From Bosea sp. AS-1 (GTDB taxonomy: Bacteria > Pseudomonadota > Alphaproteobacteria > Rhizobiales > Beijerinckiaceae), in NCBI RefSeq assembly GCF_002220095.1, contig NZ_CP022371.1, positions 1 through 64,000 of the forward strand: DNA of 64,000 bases, in the 5' to 3' direction. Below the pieces are notes generated by a model that did not search any database, was not told the origin of the DNA, and saw nothing but the letters and a program-made list of their open reading frames with translations. The position numbers and the translations under genes were made by a program. Numbering within the stretch: the first letter of the stretch is position 1; each line of letters opens with the position of its first letter. Shown one piece after another: positions 53,426 through 63,021 of this stretch.

Positions 53426-54349
53426 CTATGCGGCGCCCCGGACCTCGTGCTGGCGATCGCCGACCTGCTGCGCGTGCATCCAGTCGGTGATCTCCTGCGC
53501 CTTGCTCGCGGCGGTGAAGATGGCGCGCGAGTCGGAACGCAGCACCTTGAGCCAGGAGGCGATGTAACGGGCGTGGTCGGGTCGCGGCTCGACGCTCAGG
53601 TTGAGATCGGCGCAGATCATCGCGCTCAAGAGCTCGACCGTGCATTCCTCCATCGCGTAGGCGGCCGAGCCGAAGCGTCCGGAAAGATCGCGGTCGAGGC
53701 GATGCCTGGCGCCGGAAGCGTGGCCGCATTCATGCAGCAACACGGCGTAGTAGGCGACCGCGTCGCGGAAGCAGGCGAACTCCGGCATCTGCACCTGGTC
53801 GGTAGACGGGCGGTAGTAGGCCTGCGGTCCGCCGTGGCGGATGTCGATGCCGAGGGCCGCGCAGAACCGTTCGGCCCGCTCGATCCGCTCGACCTCGGGC
53901 AGCTCCGGCGTCTCGGGCGGTGTGTAGCCGTCGACCTGCGCGCAGTTGAAGACGGTGTAGCCGCGGGCGAACATCCGCCGGGCGGGCTCGTCGCGATCCT
54001 CGTCGCCGTGTTGGGCGTCCGCATCGCCGCGATCGGTGGTCTTCCAGAACACGACCAGATGGCCGCGTTCGCCCTTGCGAACCTGGGCGCCGAGCGCCTG
54101 CCATTGGCGGTAGGTGCCCCAAATGCCGGCGGGATAGCCGGCCGCGTGCGCCGCGGCCCAGAGCGAGAGGATGTTGACGCCACGATAGGCCTTGCACGAG
54201 GCGACGTTGACCGGCGTGGTGATGGCCGATCCGTCGTGATGCCACGGCATCCGGTAGTCGCCGGCGCCGGCTTCGATGGCGGCGATGATCTGGCTGGTGA
54301 CACGCTCGTAGATATCAGTCCGGGTCGAGTTGCTGCGATCTGTGGTCAT
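53426..54349 (-). CDS. ardC: ArdC-type antirestriction protein (element copy)
   Basis: 307 residues, DUF1738 plus zincin-like C-domain. N-part: DIYERVTSQIIAAIEAGAGD, YRGVNILSLWAAAHAAGYPA, QVRKGERGHLVVFWKTTD. C-part: YYAVLLHECGHASGARHRLD, with the HExxH-like HECGH zinc motif, and PRPDHARYIASWLKVLRSDS. Protects incoming single-stranded DNA from restriction. Start 54349 chosen by the GAAGGAGG site. The element thus supplies a paralogue of the gene it destroys. Confidence 0.87.
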   Translation of the reverse strand: MTTDRSNSTRTDIYERVTSQIIAAIEAGAGDYRMPWHHDGSAITTPVNVASCKAYRGVNILSLWAAAHAAGYPAGIWGTYRQWQALGAQVRKGERGHLVVFWKTTDRGDADAQHGDEDRDEPARRMFARGYTVFNCAQVDGYTPPETPELPEVERIERAERFCAALGIDIRHGGPQAYYRPSTDQVQMPEFACFRDAVAYYAVLLHECGHASGARHRLDRDLSGRFGSAAYAMEECTVELLSAMICADLNLSVEPRPDHARYIASWLKVLRSDSRAIFTAASKAQEITDWMHAQQVGDRQHEVRGAA

Positions 54350-54525
54350 GGGTGCCTCCTTCAGCTCGCCCTCTCCGTCGAGGGCGAGGCGGCAGGGGCA
54401 GACGCGGGGGGGCCGGCCCGTCACACCCTGTTCTCGGTGCTGGTGCGGAACAGGGTTGATGGGCTGGCAGCGTCTGCCACACCCGAGCCCCTGCCTCGAC
54501 GGGCGAGCTTGAAGAGGCACCCATG
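54347..54525. repeat. Imperfect inverted duplication of the ardC leader
   Basis: The 60 bases upstream of the element ardC (GGTGCCTCCTTCAGCTCGCC and on) recur in reverse at about 54465-54525, ending GAAGAGGCACCCATGACCGA, so a second ATG-ACC start faces right and stops after ten codons. A mirrored leader with a GC-rich centre. Confidence 0.6.
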
Positions 54526-54570
54526 ACCGACGACCGCAAGACCGGTCGACGATAGGCAGTTGCGCGGCTC

Positions 54571-55010
54571 TCAGCCGGCGCCGTCTCGCGGCGGGCGTCG
54601 CAGCGCGACGACCTTGGCCTCGCGCGATCGGTCAAGCTCGTCCTGCAGACCGGCTATCACCGCATCCCGCTCGGCGATCTGCAGCGTCAGCACCTGGATG
54701 TGCTGGGCGAGCGTGCGGGCGAGGCCGCGCAGCTCGGCGATCTCGGCGCCGCGCACGGCGCGCAGCTCGGCCTCGAGCGCGCGGATGCGCTCCTTGAGGG
54801 CTCTCGGAGTGGCTCGCCGGTGGCGTGCTTCGGCGGCACGGAACTCGGCGAGAACATCGACCGCACGGTTCGCCGTCGCCCGGCTGACTCCGGCTCGCGC
54901 GCCAGGTTGGCGACGGTCAGCGCGCCGTCGGTGCGCTCGGGGCGGCCGTCGAGCAGCCGTGCCATCGCCGCCCGCAGCGCCGCCTCGCTCTTCGGGCCGA
55001 GCGCGCTCAT
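54571..55010 (-). pseudogene. DUF6262 (TnpC-like) protein, one frameshift
   Basis: About 146 residues: MSALGPKSEAALRAAMARLL, TDGALTVANLARE, then in another frame AGVSRATANRAVDVLAEFRA (HTH-like) and a C-terminal coiled coil IAELRGLARTLAQHIQVLTL. Fourth gene of the recombinase operon, the position of tnpC in Tn554. The length is one short of a multiple of three; the break is near 54900. Starts four bases inside the preceding gene. Confidence 0.7.
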
Positions 55011-57171
55011 GCGGCGCCCTCTATCAGGGGTGCGATGAGCCGGCGTTTGCGTTCGTTGTCGCGCGCGATGGCTTCGCGTTGCAACGGCGACAGGCGCCGG
55101 TCGGCAAGCAGCCCTTCGCCCTCGGCGATCGAGGCCTGCCACGGCTCGCGATGCCGGGCGGTCAGACAGGCGTTCGGGCAGCGATCGGGACTGCATCGGG
55201 AAAGCGCCGGCGCCGTTCGCTCGGGATCCGCCACGTCCGTGAGGCAGAGGGCGGTCGCCGCATCGAAGAGGCAGTCATTGAGGAAGCCGACATGCAACGT
55301 CCGTCCGAGATGGGCGAGCGTGGTGCGCAACCGCTTGCGGTCCATGATCCGGCCGGGAAGATCACCGATCTCGTCGTGGACGCGGGCGAACTCCCGTCGC
55401 AATCGCGCCGCACCCGGTCCGGCCGGACCTTCGTCGCGCAGATAGGCCTCGTAATGGGCGACAATGTCGTCGAGCTGGCCGAGCGCGCGCTCGCGCTCGA
55501 CGGCGAGGCGGAAGTCGGCCCGCGCCGATCCGGCATAACCTTCGAACATGGCGACCGAGGCGTGCTTGTACTGGATCTTGCCGGCGATGGTGCCGAACGG
55601 CCGGTTGGCGATGTACCAGGAAATTGTGCGGCGCAGCTGCCGCGTCGTGAACTTCCACGGCTCGTCGCCGGGGCGCGGGATCGCTGGTCCGCCTTCCGAA
55701 CGCGCGTCCAGGCCGTCGCGGAACAGATTGAGCGTTGCCGTTGCGCCCATGCCGAGGTGATCGGCGCTCCAGGGCCAATCCTTCAGCGTCACCCACAGGG
55801 ACGAGAGTCCCTTCTCCTTGCGATTGCGCGCCGAGAGCACCTCCATGACTTCCACGGCGCGGGCGACCGGCTCAATGGTGATCCAGTCGGCCGTCACGCC
55901 GCGCGGGCCATGGCGCTTGTAGACGGTGCTGCGCACCCGATAGCGTTCGACCAGGCCGTCGCCGCTACGCACCGGCGACACGCAGCCCGGCTGCATCGCC
56001 TGCACCTCGCTGTCGCGCATGCCGGTGAGATAGGCGCAGACGATATAGCAGGCGCCCTGCAGCATCCGCTCCTCGCGGGCGAGACTGAGGCCGTCGAAGC
56101 GCTCGCGCCATGACAGGCCGGTGTCCGGATCAATGGAGATCGGCGTATCGAGACCGCCAACCTCGGTTCCGAGCTCGGCAGCCATCTCCTCGATCAGTCG
56201 CGCGGTCGCCTCGGACTGGCTGACGCGGCCGCTCTCCGGCGCACCGGCGTGCAGCCGCATCAAGTGCAGATTGTAGGGTGGCAGCTCCTGGCCGGTCAGC
56301 GGATCGATCCGGCGGGCGGCGTTGGGCGCGCGCTCCCAGATCGGGATACCCCGGCCGGCAGCCCGGCGCGCGTCGAGCCACTTCGCCACGCGGGCCCGAT
56401 AGGTCCTGGCGACGGCCCGTCCGGTCTGCTGATCCCGCGCCATCAGCCGGGCGCAGCGGGCCTCGAGAGCATCCAGCTCCGCCCGCGCCGCGAGAATGTC
56501 GGGTGCATAGATCTCAACATACTTGAGCGCCCAGCGAAGCATGGCGCCGATGACCGGCTCGGGAATGCGCGGCGTGGCGTTCTCGGCAGGCGCCGGCGGC
56601 CGGCCGGCGACACGGTGCGCGGCGTGCCCGCGCCACGGCAGAAAGCCGATACCGCCGCCGGTCAGCCACGGCGCCAGGTGGTGCAGGTCAATCGGCACCT
56701 CGACATACTTCACCGTCTCGTGGGGCGTTCTCCGGCCGCCGTCGCGGGCATGCACCAGATAGGCGTCGAGCAAAGCCGGATCCACTCGGCCGAGGTCGAC
56801 GGCGCCGAGCTGCGTCCGAAGGAACGCGGCAAAGTGCTGGATGTAGCGCAGAAGCCGGATCGCCGAGGTCGCGCCGCAGGCGCACGATATCCCGGCAAGT
56901 GGATGCGCAGACGGGCGATTACATACTCTTTCGCCAGACGGCGCGTGACCGGATCGGCGATGCGGGCGAAGTTGAGCCGGTAATTGCTGTAGCGCGCGTT
57001 CACCCGGAAGATGGCGGCGCTCAAATCCCAGTGATCGTCACCGAAACGGTGGAGCTGCGCGCGGTCGGCATCGTCCCTGATTGCGACGCCGGCGAGCACG
57101 GGCTCGTCGTCACTGTAAATGACCGAGGGCAAAGAAGGTCTGGCTGGAAGTGTGATCGGTGCTGGCATCAT
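55007..57171 (-). pseudogene. Tyrosine recombinase 3 of the mer element (TnpB-like), one frameshift
   Basis: About 721 residues. N-part: SLPSVIYSDDEPVLAGVAIR, HRFGDDHWDLSAAIFRVNAR. Catalytic region: CAYLTGMRDSEVQAM (Arg), KFTTRQLRRTISWYI, IAGKIQYKHASVAMFEGYAG (Lys, His, Tyr). The C-terminus has a Cys cluster (SRCSPDRCPNACL). The frame breaks near 56890; the length is one short of a multiple of three. ATG 57171 overlaps the previous stop by four bases. Confidence 0.75.
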
Positions 57172-59008
57172 GGCGCTCCCGCTTCAGGCGGAAGGTAGAT
57201 CAGCCTCGGGTCCGCAGCCGCAGCCTGTCGCGCCTCATCAATCTCGGCTTCGCTGAACCGGGGCAGGATCTGATCGGCGATCCGGCCATGAACGCGGCCG
57301 AACTTGGTCGTCCAGTCGGCTTCGGTGAGCGCTTGTCTCTGCGTCCTGATAAAGCTGAGGAACGACAGCAGCGCGGGCAGCTTGCGGGCCGTGATCACCG
57401 CGTTGCTGCATTCGAGACAGCCCCAAAAGGGCGACGGACAGGCTTCGCCTCTGGGCCGAACGGGCTCGCGTAGAACCCGCCGCAACTGGCGAGCCAGACA
57501 TCCTGTTCGCCGCGGAGCAACGCGGTGACAGCGGCGGCGCCGGAAATGGGAAGACCGGTCGCGTGGTCGGGATCGACCCGGACGGCCGCTTCCTCGTCCG
57601 GCGACAGCACGCAGGGACGCAGGGCTGCGTCAAGCGCATCGCTCATGGCGTCGGCGATCGTGGCTTCGTGAATATGGCGAAGCGCGGGAATGTCGGCGTA
57701 GTGATTGGCCGCAACCGCGGTGCTGTGCCCAACGGCAAAGCGCTCGAGCTGGCCGCCCGTGCGCCGGTACCATGCCGCCTTGTGAGTCTTGCGCAGGCGA
57801 GTCAGGTTGAGACGAAGGGGCTGGTCCTGTTCATCGCGGATGTCATGCCGGCGGGTCCATGAAGCCACAGGCTCCTTCATGCCAAGCACGCGCGGGATCA
57901 AGCGGCCCCAGGCGTAGTGGACCCAGAGCGTATCGGCGCCGAGCCGGTCTCGCGCCGGGCCGGTCCACTGCAGCACCTTGCGGATCAGACCGCCCGGAGT
58001 CGAGGAACCGCCGTCGCGCACGCGCAGCCGCTTCCACTCAGCGCCGCGCGCCCGCCGCTTACAATACTCAATCTCGACATAGCCACCCGCCGGATTCTTC
58101 AGGCAATCTGCCCGCAGGTCCTTGATCGCTTCGATCTCGAGCCCCGTGTCGAGCGAGACAAGGACTATGAGCGACACGAGGTCGGCGGCGAGCAGGTGCC
58201 GGCGGCCATGCAGATCGTGGATCAGGCGATCGTTCGGCAAGCCGCTCTCACGGCGGAGTGTGTAGAGCCGCTTGAAGAGAGGATGCCTGTGCCCAATGAC
58301 GCCTTCCGCATCGATCGCCGCCATGGCCGCTTCGTGTGCCGCCGCGAGCGCGCTGCTTCGAAAGGCGTCCTCGACCGTCGGCATTCGATCTGCGTCAGCG
58401 AAGCGACGGATGATGGCGGCCAGATCGGTGCGTGCCGCGGTCCGCAACGCCTTCGCGATATCGTCGCCATAGGCATCACGCGGCCGGGCGCGCACGCCCG
58501 GCCGGTCGCTCGTGTACATCAAGCGCCGCGAGGCATCGGGCGGCAGGCGGCCGGGCTCGGCGGCTTCGGCGAGCCGCAGCAAGTTGAGCACCTTGCTCAT
58601 CCGGTGCAGCCGGTGATTGGGATGCAGGCCGCTCTCCTCCATCCAGGCGTCGAAGCCGTCGATGCAGGCGGCGCTCACGTCGGACAATCTGACGACGTGG
58701 GGACTAACGGCGTCGAGATACCGCCAGAACGTCTTAAGCGCATTGGCATAGGCGGAAGCGGTCGAGATCGAGCCGGCCGGACCGCCGACCTGGCAGGCGC
58801 GCCAGAGAGCACCGGCAAAACTCCGGGCCAACGCCCTGCGGCCGCTGAGCATCGTCAGGTCGATTGTCTTGCTACGGTCCGCAAGCGTGACGGAGAAGCG
58901 CAGCGACGCGATCGCAGCGACGGCTTCACCCTCGGGGTCGGGCAAGGCTTCGGGAAACAGTGCACGGCGGCCCGGCCACCGCTTTAAGGCAGTCATCGCG
59001 GCAATCAT
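57168..59008 (-). pseudogene. Tyrosine recombinase 2 of the mer element, one frameshift
   Basis: About 613 residues. N-part: LFPEALPDPEGEAVAAIASL, SAYANALKTFWRYLDAVSPH. Catalytic-domain traces: VLVSLDTGLEIEAIKDLR, where the usual Arg position reads Glu, RLRKTHKAAWYRRTGG, and VGHSTAVAANHYADIP (His, Tyr). The C-terminus has CPSPFWGCLECSNAV after the break near 57425. The length is one short of a multiple of three. The Arg substitution suggests a structural rather than catalytic role. Confidence 0.72.
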
Positions 59009-60423
59009 GCGGCATCTCCAGCCGTATCTTCTGCCCAGCGATCCGCGGCCGCCTCGACCAGCTCCTGCGCCTCGGCAAGGCTGTCGAGATAGATGTAGGT
59101 GCTGGTCACGCTGGCGTGCCCCAGCAGGTGCTGCAGCTTCTGCAGCGGATCGCAGAGAATCCGCCGGTAGGCCGCGCCGTGCCGGTCCTGCGGATCGAAC
59201 ACCGAGCCGATCTGCTCGCGGATCAGCATGGAGAGCATGTTGCCGGCGAAGGTATGCCGCAAGGTATGCGGCGTCACGTCGATCTCGATGCCGAAGCGAC
59301 GACAGCGGACGCAGGCCCGGCGGAAGGCAGCTTCCCAGGTGGCCGGCGGGACAGGCTGGCCGCATTCGGTCAGCCAGAGCACGGCATGCTGCGCCGTAGC
59401 GGGTGCACCGATCAGCACGCGCCGGCGCTCGCGTGGCGTCAGGCGGTCGACCCGAACACGCTTGCCTGCGTCATCTCTTACCTTCCTGTCCACCGGCATT
59501 AGCCAGAGCGGATCGGACAGCGCCGGTTCGGACCGGGAGGCGGAAATCGTGCGCTCGAAGTCGATGTAGTCGGCGATCATCCTCAGCACCCTGCGGGGAA
59601 TAGGGATGCGCCGTGGCCGTCCGCCCTTGGCGATCGGACCGGCAAGATCGAACGGCGCTGAGCGCGATCCAGCCTCGGTCAGGCGCGGAAGCTCCGTCAG
59701 GAGCAGGCTGCCGGCCTCGGTCAGCCGCAAACCGGTCGTGACGAGAAGCTCGGCGAAGAGGGCGTTCCGCTCCCCATTGCGGCCACGCCACGCAGGATCC
59801 TCGGAACCGTCCGGCAGACGTCCTCTCAGCCCGACGTCGCGAAAAAGCAGGTAGCGGCCGAGGTCAATGTATCGGGTATCGTGCCGACGCGCTGCGCGCT
59901 CACGTGCCCGGTTCGTCGTGACGGCCACCATGGCGCGCCTACCCGACGCCCGCCGTAGCGCGACGCCGTAGCCGAAGGGCGAGGTCGTGATGATCTCCTC
60001 TTCAACGGCCCAGCGATAAAGCTTGTCAAGCGCGGCAACGCAACGGTTCCAGCTCGACGCCGAAATGCGGTATGCGGCGTCCGACAGGCGCCGTGCCCGA
60101 TGAAACGCCAACACGTCATGGCGGTCGGCCTGCCAGACCGTCTTGCCGCCGCGGCGTTCGTGGAGGAAGCGTGCCCAAACAAGAATATCGCGTGCGTAGG
60201 AGCGCCACGTGTTCGGCGATCGCGCCCCCATAGCGGGACAGGCGCGGAAGAACCGGTTGAGATCAAGATCGTAGCTGCCGTCATCCATCAGGATGAAGGG
60301 CATGTCATCGATCAGCCCGGCGCGCTCGGCCGTGTCAAGCGCGCCGGGCGCAGTGTTCACTGCGAAACCATCTATGGAAAGCGGGCGCGAAACAGCGCCA
60401 AGGTCGGTAAAATATAACTGCAC
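59005..60423 (-). CDS. Tyrosine recombinase 1 of the mer element (TnpA-like)
   Basis: 472 residues, intact. N-part: LIDDMPFILMDDGSYDLDLN, NTWRSYARDILVWARFLHER. Catalytic residues: TGLRLTEAGSLL (Arg), TPHTLRHTFAGNML (HxLR), LLGHASVTSTYIYLDSL (His, Tyr). First gene of the three-recombinase operon. Start GTG 60423 (VQLYFTDLG) is likely but has no good ribosome-binding site; an upstream frame to 60546 is open. Confidence 0.8.
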   Translation of the reverse strand: MQLYFTDLGAVSRPLSIDGFAVNTAPGALDTAERAGLIDDMPFILMDDGSYDLDLNRFFRACPAMGARSPNTWRSYARDILVWARFLHERRGGKTVWQADRHDVLAFHRARRLSDAAYRISASSWNRCVAALDKLYRWAVEEEIITTSPFGYGVALRRASGRRAMVAVTTNRARERAARRHDTRYIDLGRYLLFRDVGLRGRLPDGSEDPAWRGRNGERNALFAELLVTTGLRLTEAGSLLLTELPRLTEAGSRSAPFDLAGPIAKGGRPRRIPIPRRVLRMIADYIDFERTISASRSEPALSDPLWLMPVDRKVRDDAGKRVRVDRLTPRERRRVLIGAPATAQHAVLWLTECGQPVPPATWEAAFRRACVRCRRFGIEIDVTPHTLRHTFAGNMLSMLIREQIGSVFDPQDRHGAAYRRILCDPLQKLQHLLGHASVTSTYIYLDSLAEAQELVEAAADRWAEDTAGDAA

Positions 60424-60662
60424 GCACGATACCTGAACGGAGCGCCTTCGGCGCAACTCTTTTGTTTGGAATGCGAGGGGTTCCCTCGCGCTCTCCCGTT
60501 CGCCACGTGGCAGGGGTGCAGGACTTTGCCTGCACCCCATGAACAAGCTTGTGGAGTCGCCGCCGCGTCAAGCGTTGTCCTCGCTTACGCTGCGGGAACG
60601 CTTGACTCGGACGTCTGAAGAGCCTCATCGGAACCGCCGATGATGCCTCCCCATGCCTGATT

Positions 60663-60690
60663 CTGAGACAGGATCACAGTGTCAGGATAA
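60663..60690 (-). repeat. Right terminal repeat of the mer element
   Basis: On the minus strand it starts TTATCCTGACAC and ends CCTGTCTCAG, mirroring the left end. Confidence 0.6.
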
Positions 60691-61410
60691 GGCGACCAGC
60701 TCCTCGCGGGCGCGCTCGCTGCGGTCCTTGGCGTAGCGGCTGAGATCGCGGTCGACGCGGTGCGCGGGCGCCGTCCAGTGCACGCATTCGTGCGCGAGCG
60801 TCGCCGTGTAGCTCTCCGCGTCGCGGAAGCTTTCAAACGGCGGCATCTGGATGAGGTCGAGCGACGGCGCGAAGTAAGCCTTGTCGCCGCCGTGCCGGAT
60901 CGTCGCGCCGGTGTTGGCGAAGAACGCCTCGGCGTGCGCGATGCGCTGCGCCGGCGGTGTGGCCGGCGCAGCCGCGGCCTTGTAGTACTGTTCGGGAAGC
61001 CCGTCGATCTGGTCGACGCAGAACACCGTGTAGGCGCGCAGGAACGGCACCGTGCGCTCGACGTCGTCGCCGTTGTCGTCCGTCTCGGTCTTGGTGACCT
61101 TGTTGGCGTAGACCACCATCGTCCCGCTCTCGCCCTTGCGGATGTGTCCGCCGAGCTCGAGCGACTGCTTGAAGGTCATCCAGGTCGACGACGCGAAGCC
61201 GCGCGCCACCGCCTCCGACCAGAGCAGCACGACGTTGATGCCCTGGTAGGGCATTCCGTTGTGGCGCCGAGGCCGTGTGATGCGGCCGACGGCATTCGCC
61301 GCGCTCCAAGGCCTGACCCAAGGGCGCACGCCGCGCTCGAGGTCCGCGACGATGCGATCGGTGATGCGCGCGTAGACGTCGGCGCGCGGCTTCTCTTCCT
61401 TCCTGCTCAT
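60691..61410 (-). pseudogene. ardC: ardC 5' fragment (interrupted by the mer element)
   Basis: 240 codons from ATG 61410: ADVYARITDRIVADLERGVR, NGMPYQGINVVLLWSEAVAR, HIRKGESGTMVVYANKVTKT, YTATLAHECVHWTAPAHRVD with zinc-binding HECVH, ending AREELVA. The remaining C-terminal segment is at 49337-49552. Rejoined, the protein would be about 310 residues, the normal ArdC size. As written it gains two foreign codons and a stop from the element end. Confidence 0.87.
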
Positions 61411-61715
61411 TTCAATGACCTCCGTTTTGGAGGCCGCGCCTGCCGCGGCCCCTCACGGGGTCCGCGGCGGCGGCATCGCGCGCTCGCGCACCCGCAGGGC
61501 CGCAGCGCAGCGGAGGACGGCGAAGCCGTTGCGCGTGCGTGGCATCCGCCGCATGGACCACGGATCGGGGAGGGGCCGCGGGCGCGGAGCGCCGCTCTTT
61601 AGATTTTCATTGGTCTTGTCTTGGTTTTGTCGGCGGCACGAAGAAAGGGCCGGTCTCGCGACCGGCCCTCAGAGAGAGCAGAGTGAAAGGCGGGGCCGGA
61701 GCCCCGCCGAGAGTG
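61411..61715. other. GC-rich leader of ardC with two hairpins
   Basis: No gene. Two hairpins terminate the leftward gene at 61716-62302: GGCGGGGC-CGGA-GCCCCGCC (61689-61708, followed on the minus strand by TTTC) and AGGGCCGGT/ACCGGCCCT (61646-61669, followed by TTCTTCG). Confidence 0.55.
61689..61708 (-). terminator. Terminator hairpin downstream of the 61716 gene
   Basis: Perfect eight-base GC stem with a four-base loop, seven bases past the stop codon. Confidence 0.65.
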
Positions 61716-62302
61716 CTATTCGAACGCCGACATCTGGGCCGCTGCGGCCTTCTTCGAGACTGTCTCGCCGGCGTGCTCGACCTGCCGTTCGAATGGCTTC
61801 CAGGCTTCGCCGATGACCTGCTCGTAGGCGGCGACGGCCCCTCGGCCGCCATCCGGAGTGCGTGCGCCTGAAGGCCCATGTCGGCTGCGAACTCGCGCTT
61901 GCGCTGCGCCTGGCTGTCGAAGCCGACGGGGCCGTCGAGGTCTTCGTCGCGGGCGTCGTTGGCGAGTTTGGCAGTGGCCTCGCGAGCTTCGGTCACGGCG
62001 CGGGAGTAGAACTGGCCGGCGCCATGCGCGGAGCCGACGTAGGAGCCGACGATGCGTTGGAGGTGGATCTCCATCGCGCGGTCGCTGAGCCCGTCCTTCA
62101 GGGCGTCGGCGGTCTCGACGACGAGCCGCTCGTGCAGGTCGCGGATGCCGTCGCTGTCGAGGACGGCGAGGCCGAAGCTCTCGGAGATGCGCAGCGTCTG
62201 CGCGGCGTCGGGGCAGGCGAGGCGGACCATTTCGAGGGTCGTGCCGCGGCGGAGCGGGATGACGCGGGCGGTGGAGCGAGGGGAGCGGGCGGTCTTGGTC
62301 AT
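61716..62302 (-). pseudogene. Plasmid conserved hypothetical protein, one frameshift
   Basis: About 195 residues, soluble and helical: STARVIPLRRGTTLEMVRLA, SFGLAVLDSDGIRDLHERLV, MEIHLQRIVGSYVGSAHGAG, and after the break VAAYEQVIGEAWKPFERQVE ending QMSAFE. The break is near 61846 in a GGGG run; the length is one short of a multiple of three. No family function is known to me. Confidence 0.55.
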
Positions 62303-62342
62303 GGTGTGATCCTTTCTCGGTTTCACCTTGGGAGCTGTCGGG

Positions 62343-62578
62343 CCTTTGCCGACGCCCCCTCGGGTGCGGTCGACCAGAACCGGCCCCAGCGGGCCGCTTC
62401 AGGGGGCGGCGGCTGCCAGGGCGAGCATGGGCGGGTTGCGGACAAGCGGGCCTTCAGGCCTGCGAGGGACGCGGCCCCCATCGCGAGACGGCGGCTGCCG
62501 ATCGCTTCGCGACTTGCCCTTGAAGCGGACCGCGGACGGTTCAGACCGCAGCACAAGCCGAGGGGGCGTCGGCAAAGG
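62343..62578. repeat. Perfect 21-base inverted repeat around a 194-base spacer
   Basis: CCTTTGCCGACGCCCCCTCG plus G at 62343-62363 is repeated in exact reverse complement at 62558-62578. The intervening 194 bases are GC-rich and carry no supported gene; this whole 62303-62688 gap is otherwise empty. Confidence 0.7.
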
Positions 62579-62688
62579 GTCACCCGCCGCCGAAACCGGG
62601 AGGTCACCGCAGGCCCTCCGACCGATCGCCGCCGCCGACGCGCGTCGGGGTCCTTCCTCGCCGTCGCGACGGTGAGGCGCTTGGTCTC

Positions 62689-63021
62689 TCACTCCCCTGC
62701 AGCGGAAGCGGAAACGCGATTGCGCCTCCGAAACTCGGCGATCGCCGTCTCCTGCCGATCGAGCTTGCGTGTGAGCGCGTCGATCTCGCCGCGGCGGGCG
62801 AGGGCCAGCTCCGCGAGGCGCTGCTGAAACACACGCTCGTCAGCGTTCGTCCAGCTCGATGCGCTCCGGCCGTGCTGCCGGCGCTTCGCCCGTTCGGTGA
62901 TCGTCATCCGCTCTGCGCGTGCCGCGATCTGGCGCTCGACAACGCGGACATGCCGCTGCGTCTCGGCATGCGCGGCTTCCATGCGCGCAAGCGCGAGACG
63001 GCGGTCCGGTGGCCCAGTCAT
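62689..63021 (-). CDS. Small coiled-coil protein of unknown function
   Basis: 110 residues, highly charged and helical: RRLALARMEAAHAETQRHVR, then VFQQRLAELALARRGEIDAL, LTRKLDRQETAIAEFRR, a probable coiled coil over most of its length. Overlaps the previous gene by four bases (ATGA), part of a four-gene coupled string. Function unknown. Confidence 0.6.
   Translation of the reverse strand: MTGPPDRRLALARMEAAHAETQRHVRVVERQIAARAERMTITERAKRRQHGRSASSWTNADERVFQQRLAELALARRGEIDALTRKLDRQETAIAEFRRRNRVSASAAGE

Larger units (their letters stand above)
49551..60690. mobile_element. Tn554-like three-recombinase mercury-resistance element inserted in ardC
   Basis: Boundaries are set by the two halves of ardC. 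Cargo: merBA, merF, merP, merT (leftward), merR (rightward), a second ardC. Mobility: three tandem tyrosine recombinases and a DUF6262 gene, coupled by four-base overlaps, as in Tn554-type tnpABC modules and RIT elements. The ends share TTATC at the tip and CCTGTCTCAG 16-18 bases in, inverted relative to each other. No transposase of the DDE type is present. Confidence 0.8.

Noticed and set aside
57917..58987. 356-codon plus-strand frame in the recombinase operon
   Set aside because: Antisense shadow of recombinase 2.
49551..60690. Tn3/Tn21-type mercury transposon
   Set aside because: No DDE transposase, resolvase or 38-base terminal repeats; mobility genes are three tyrosine recombinases.
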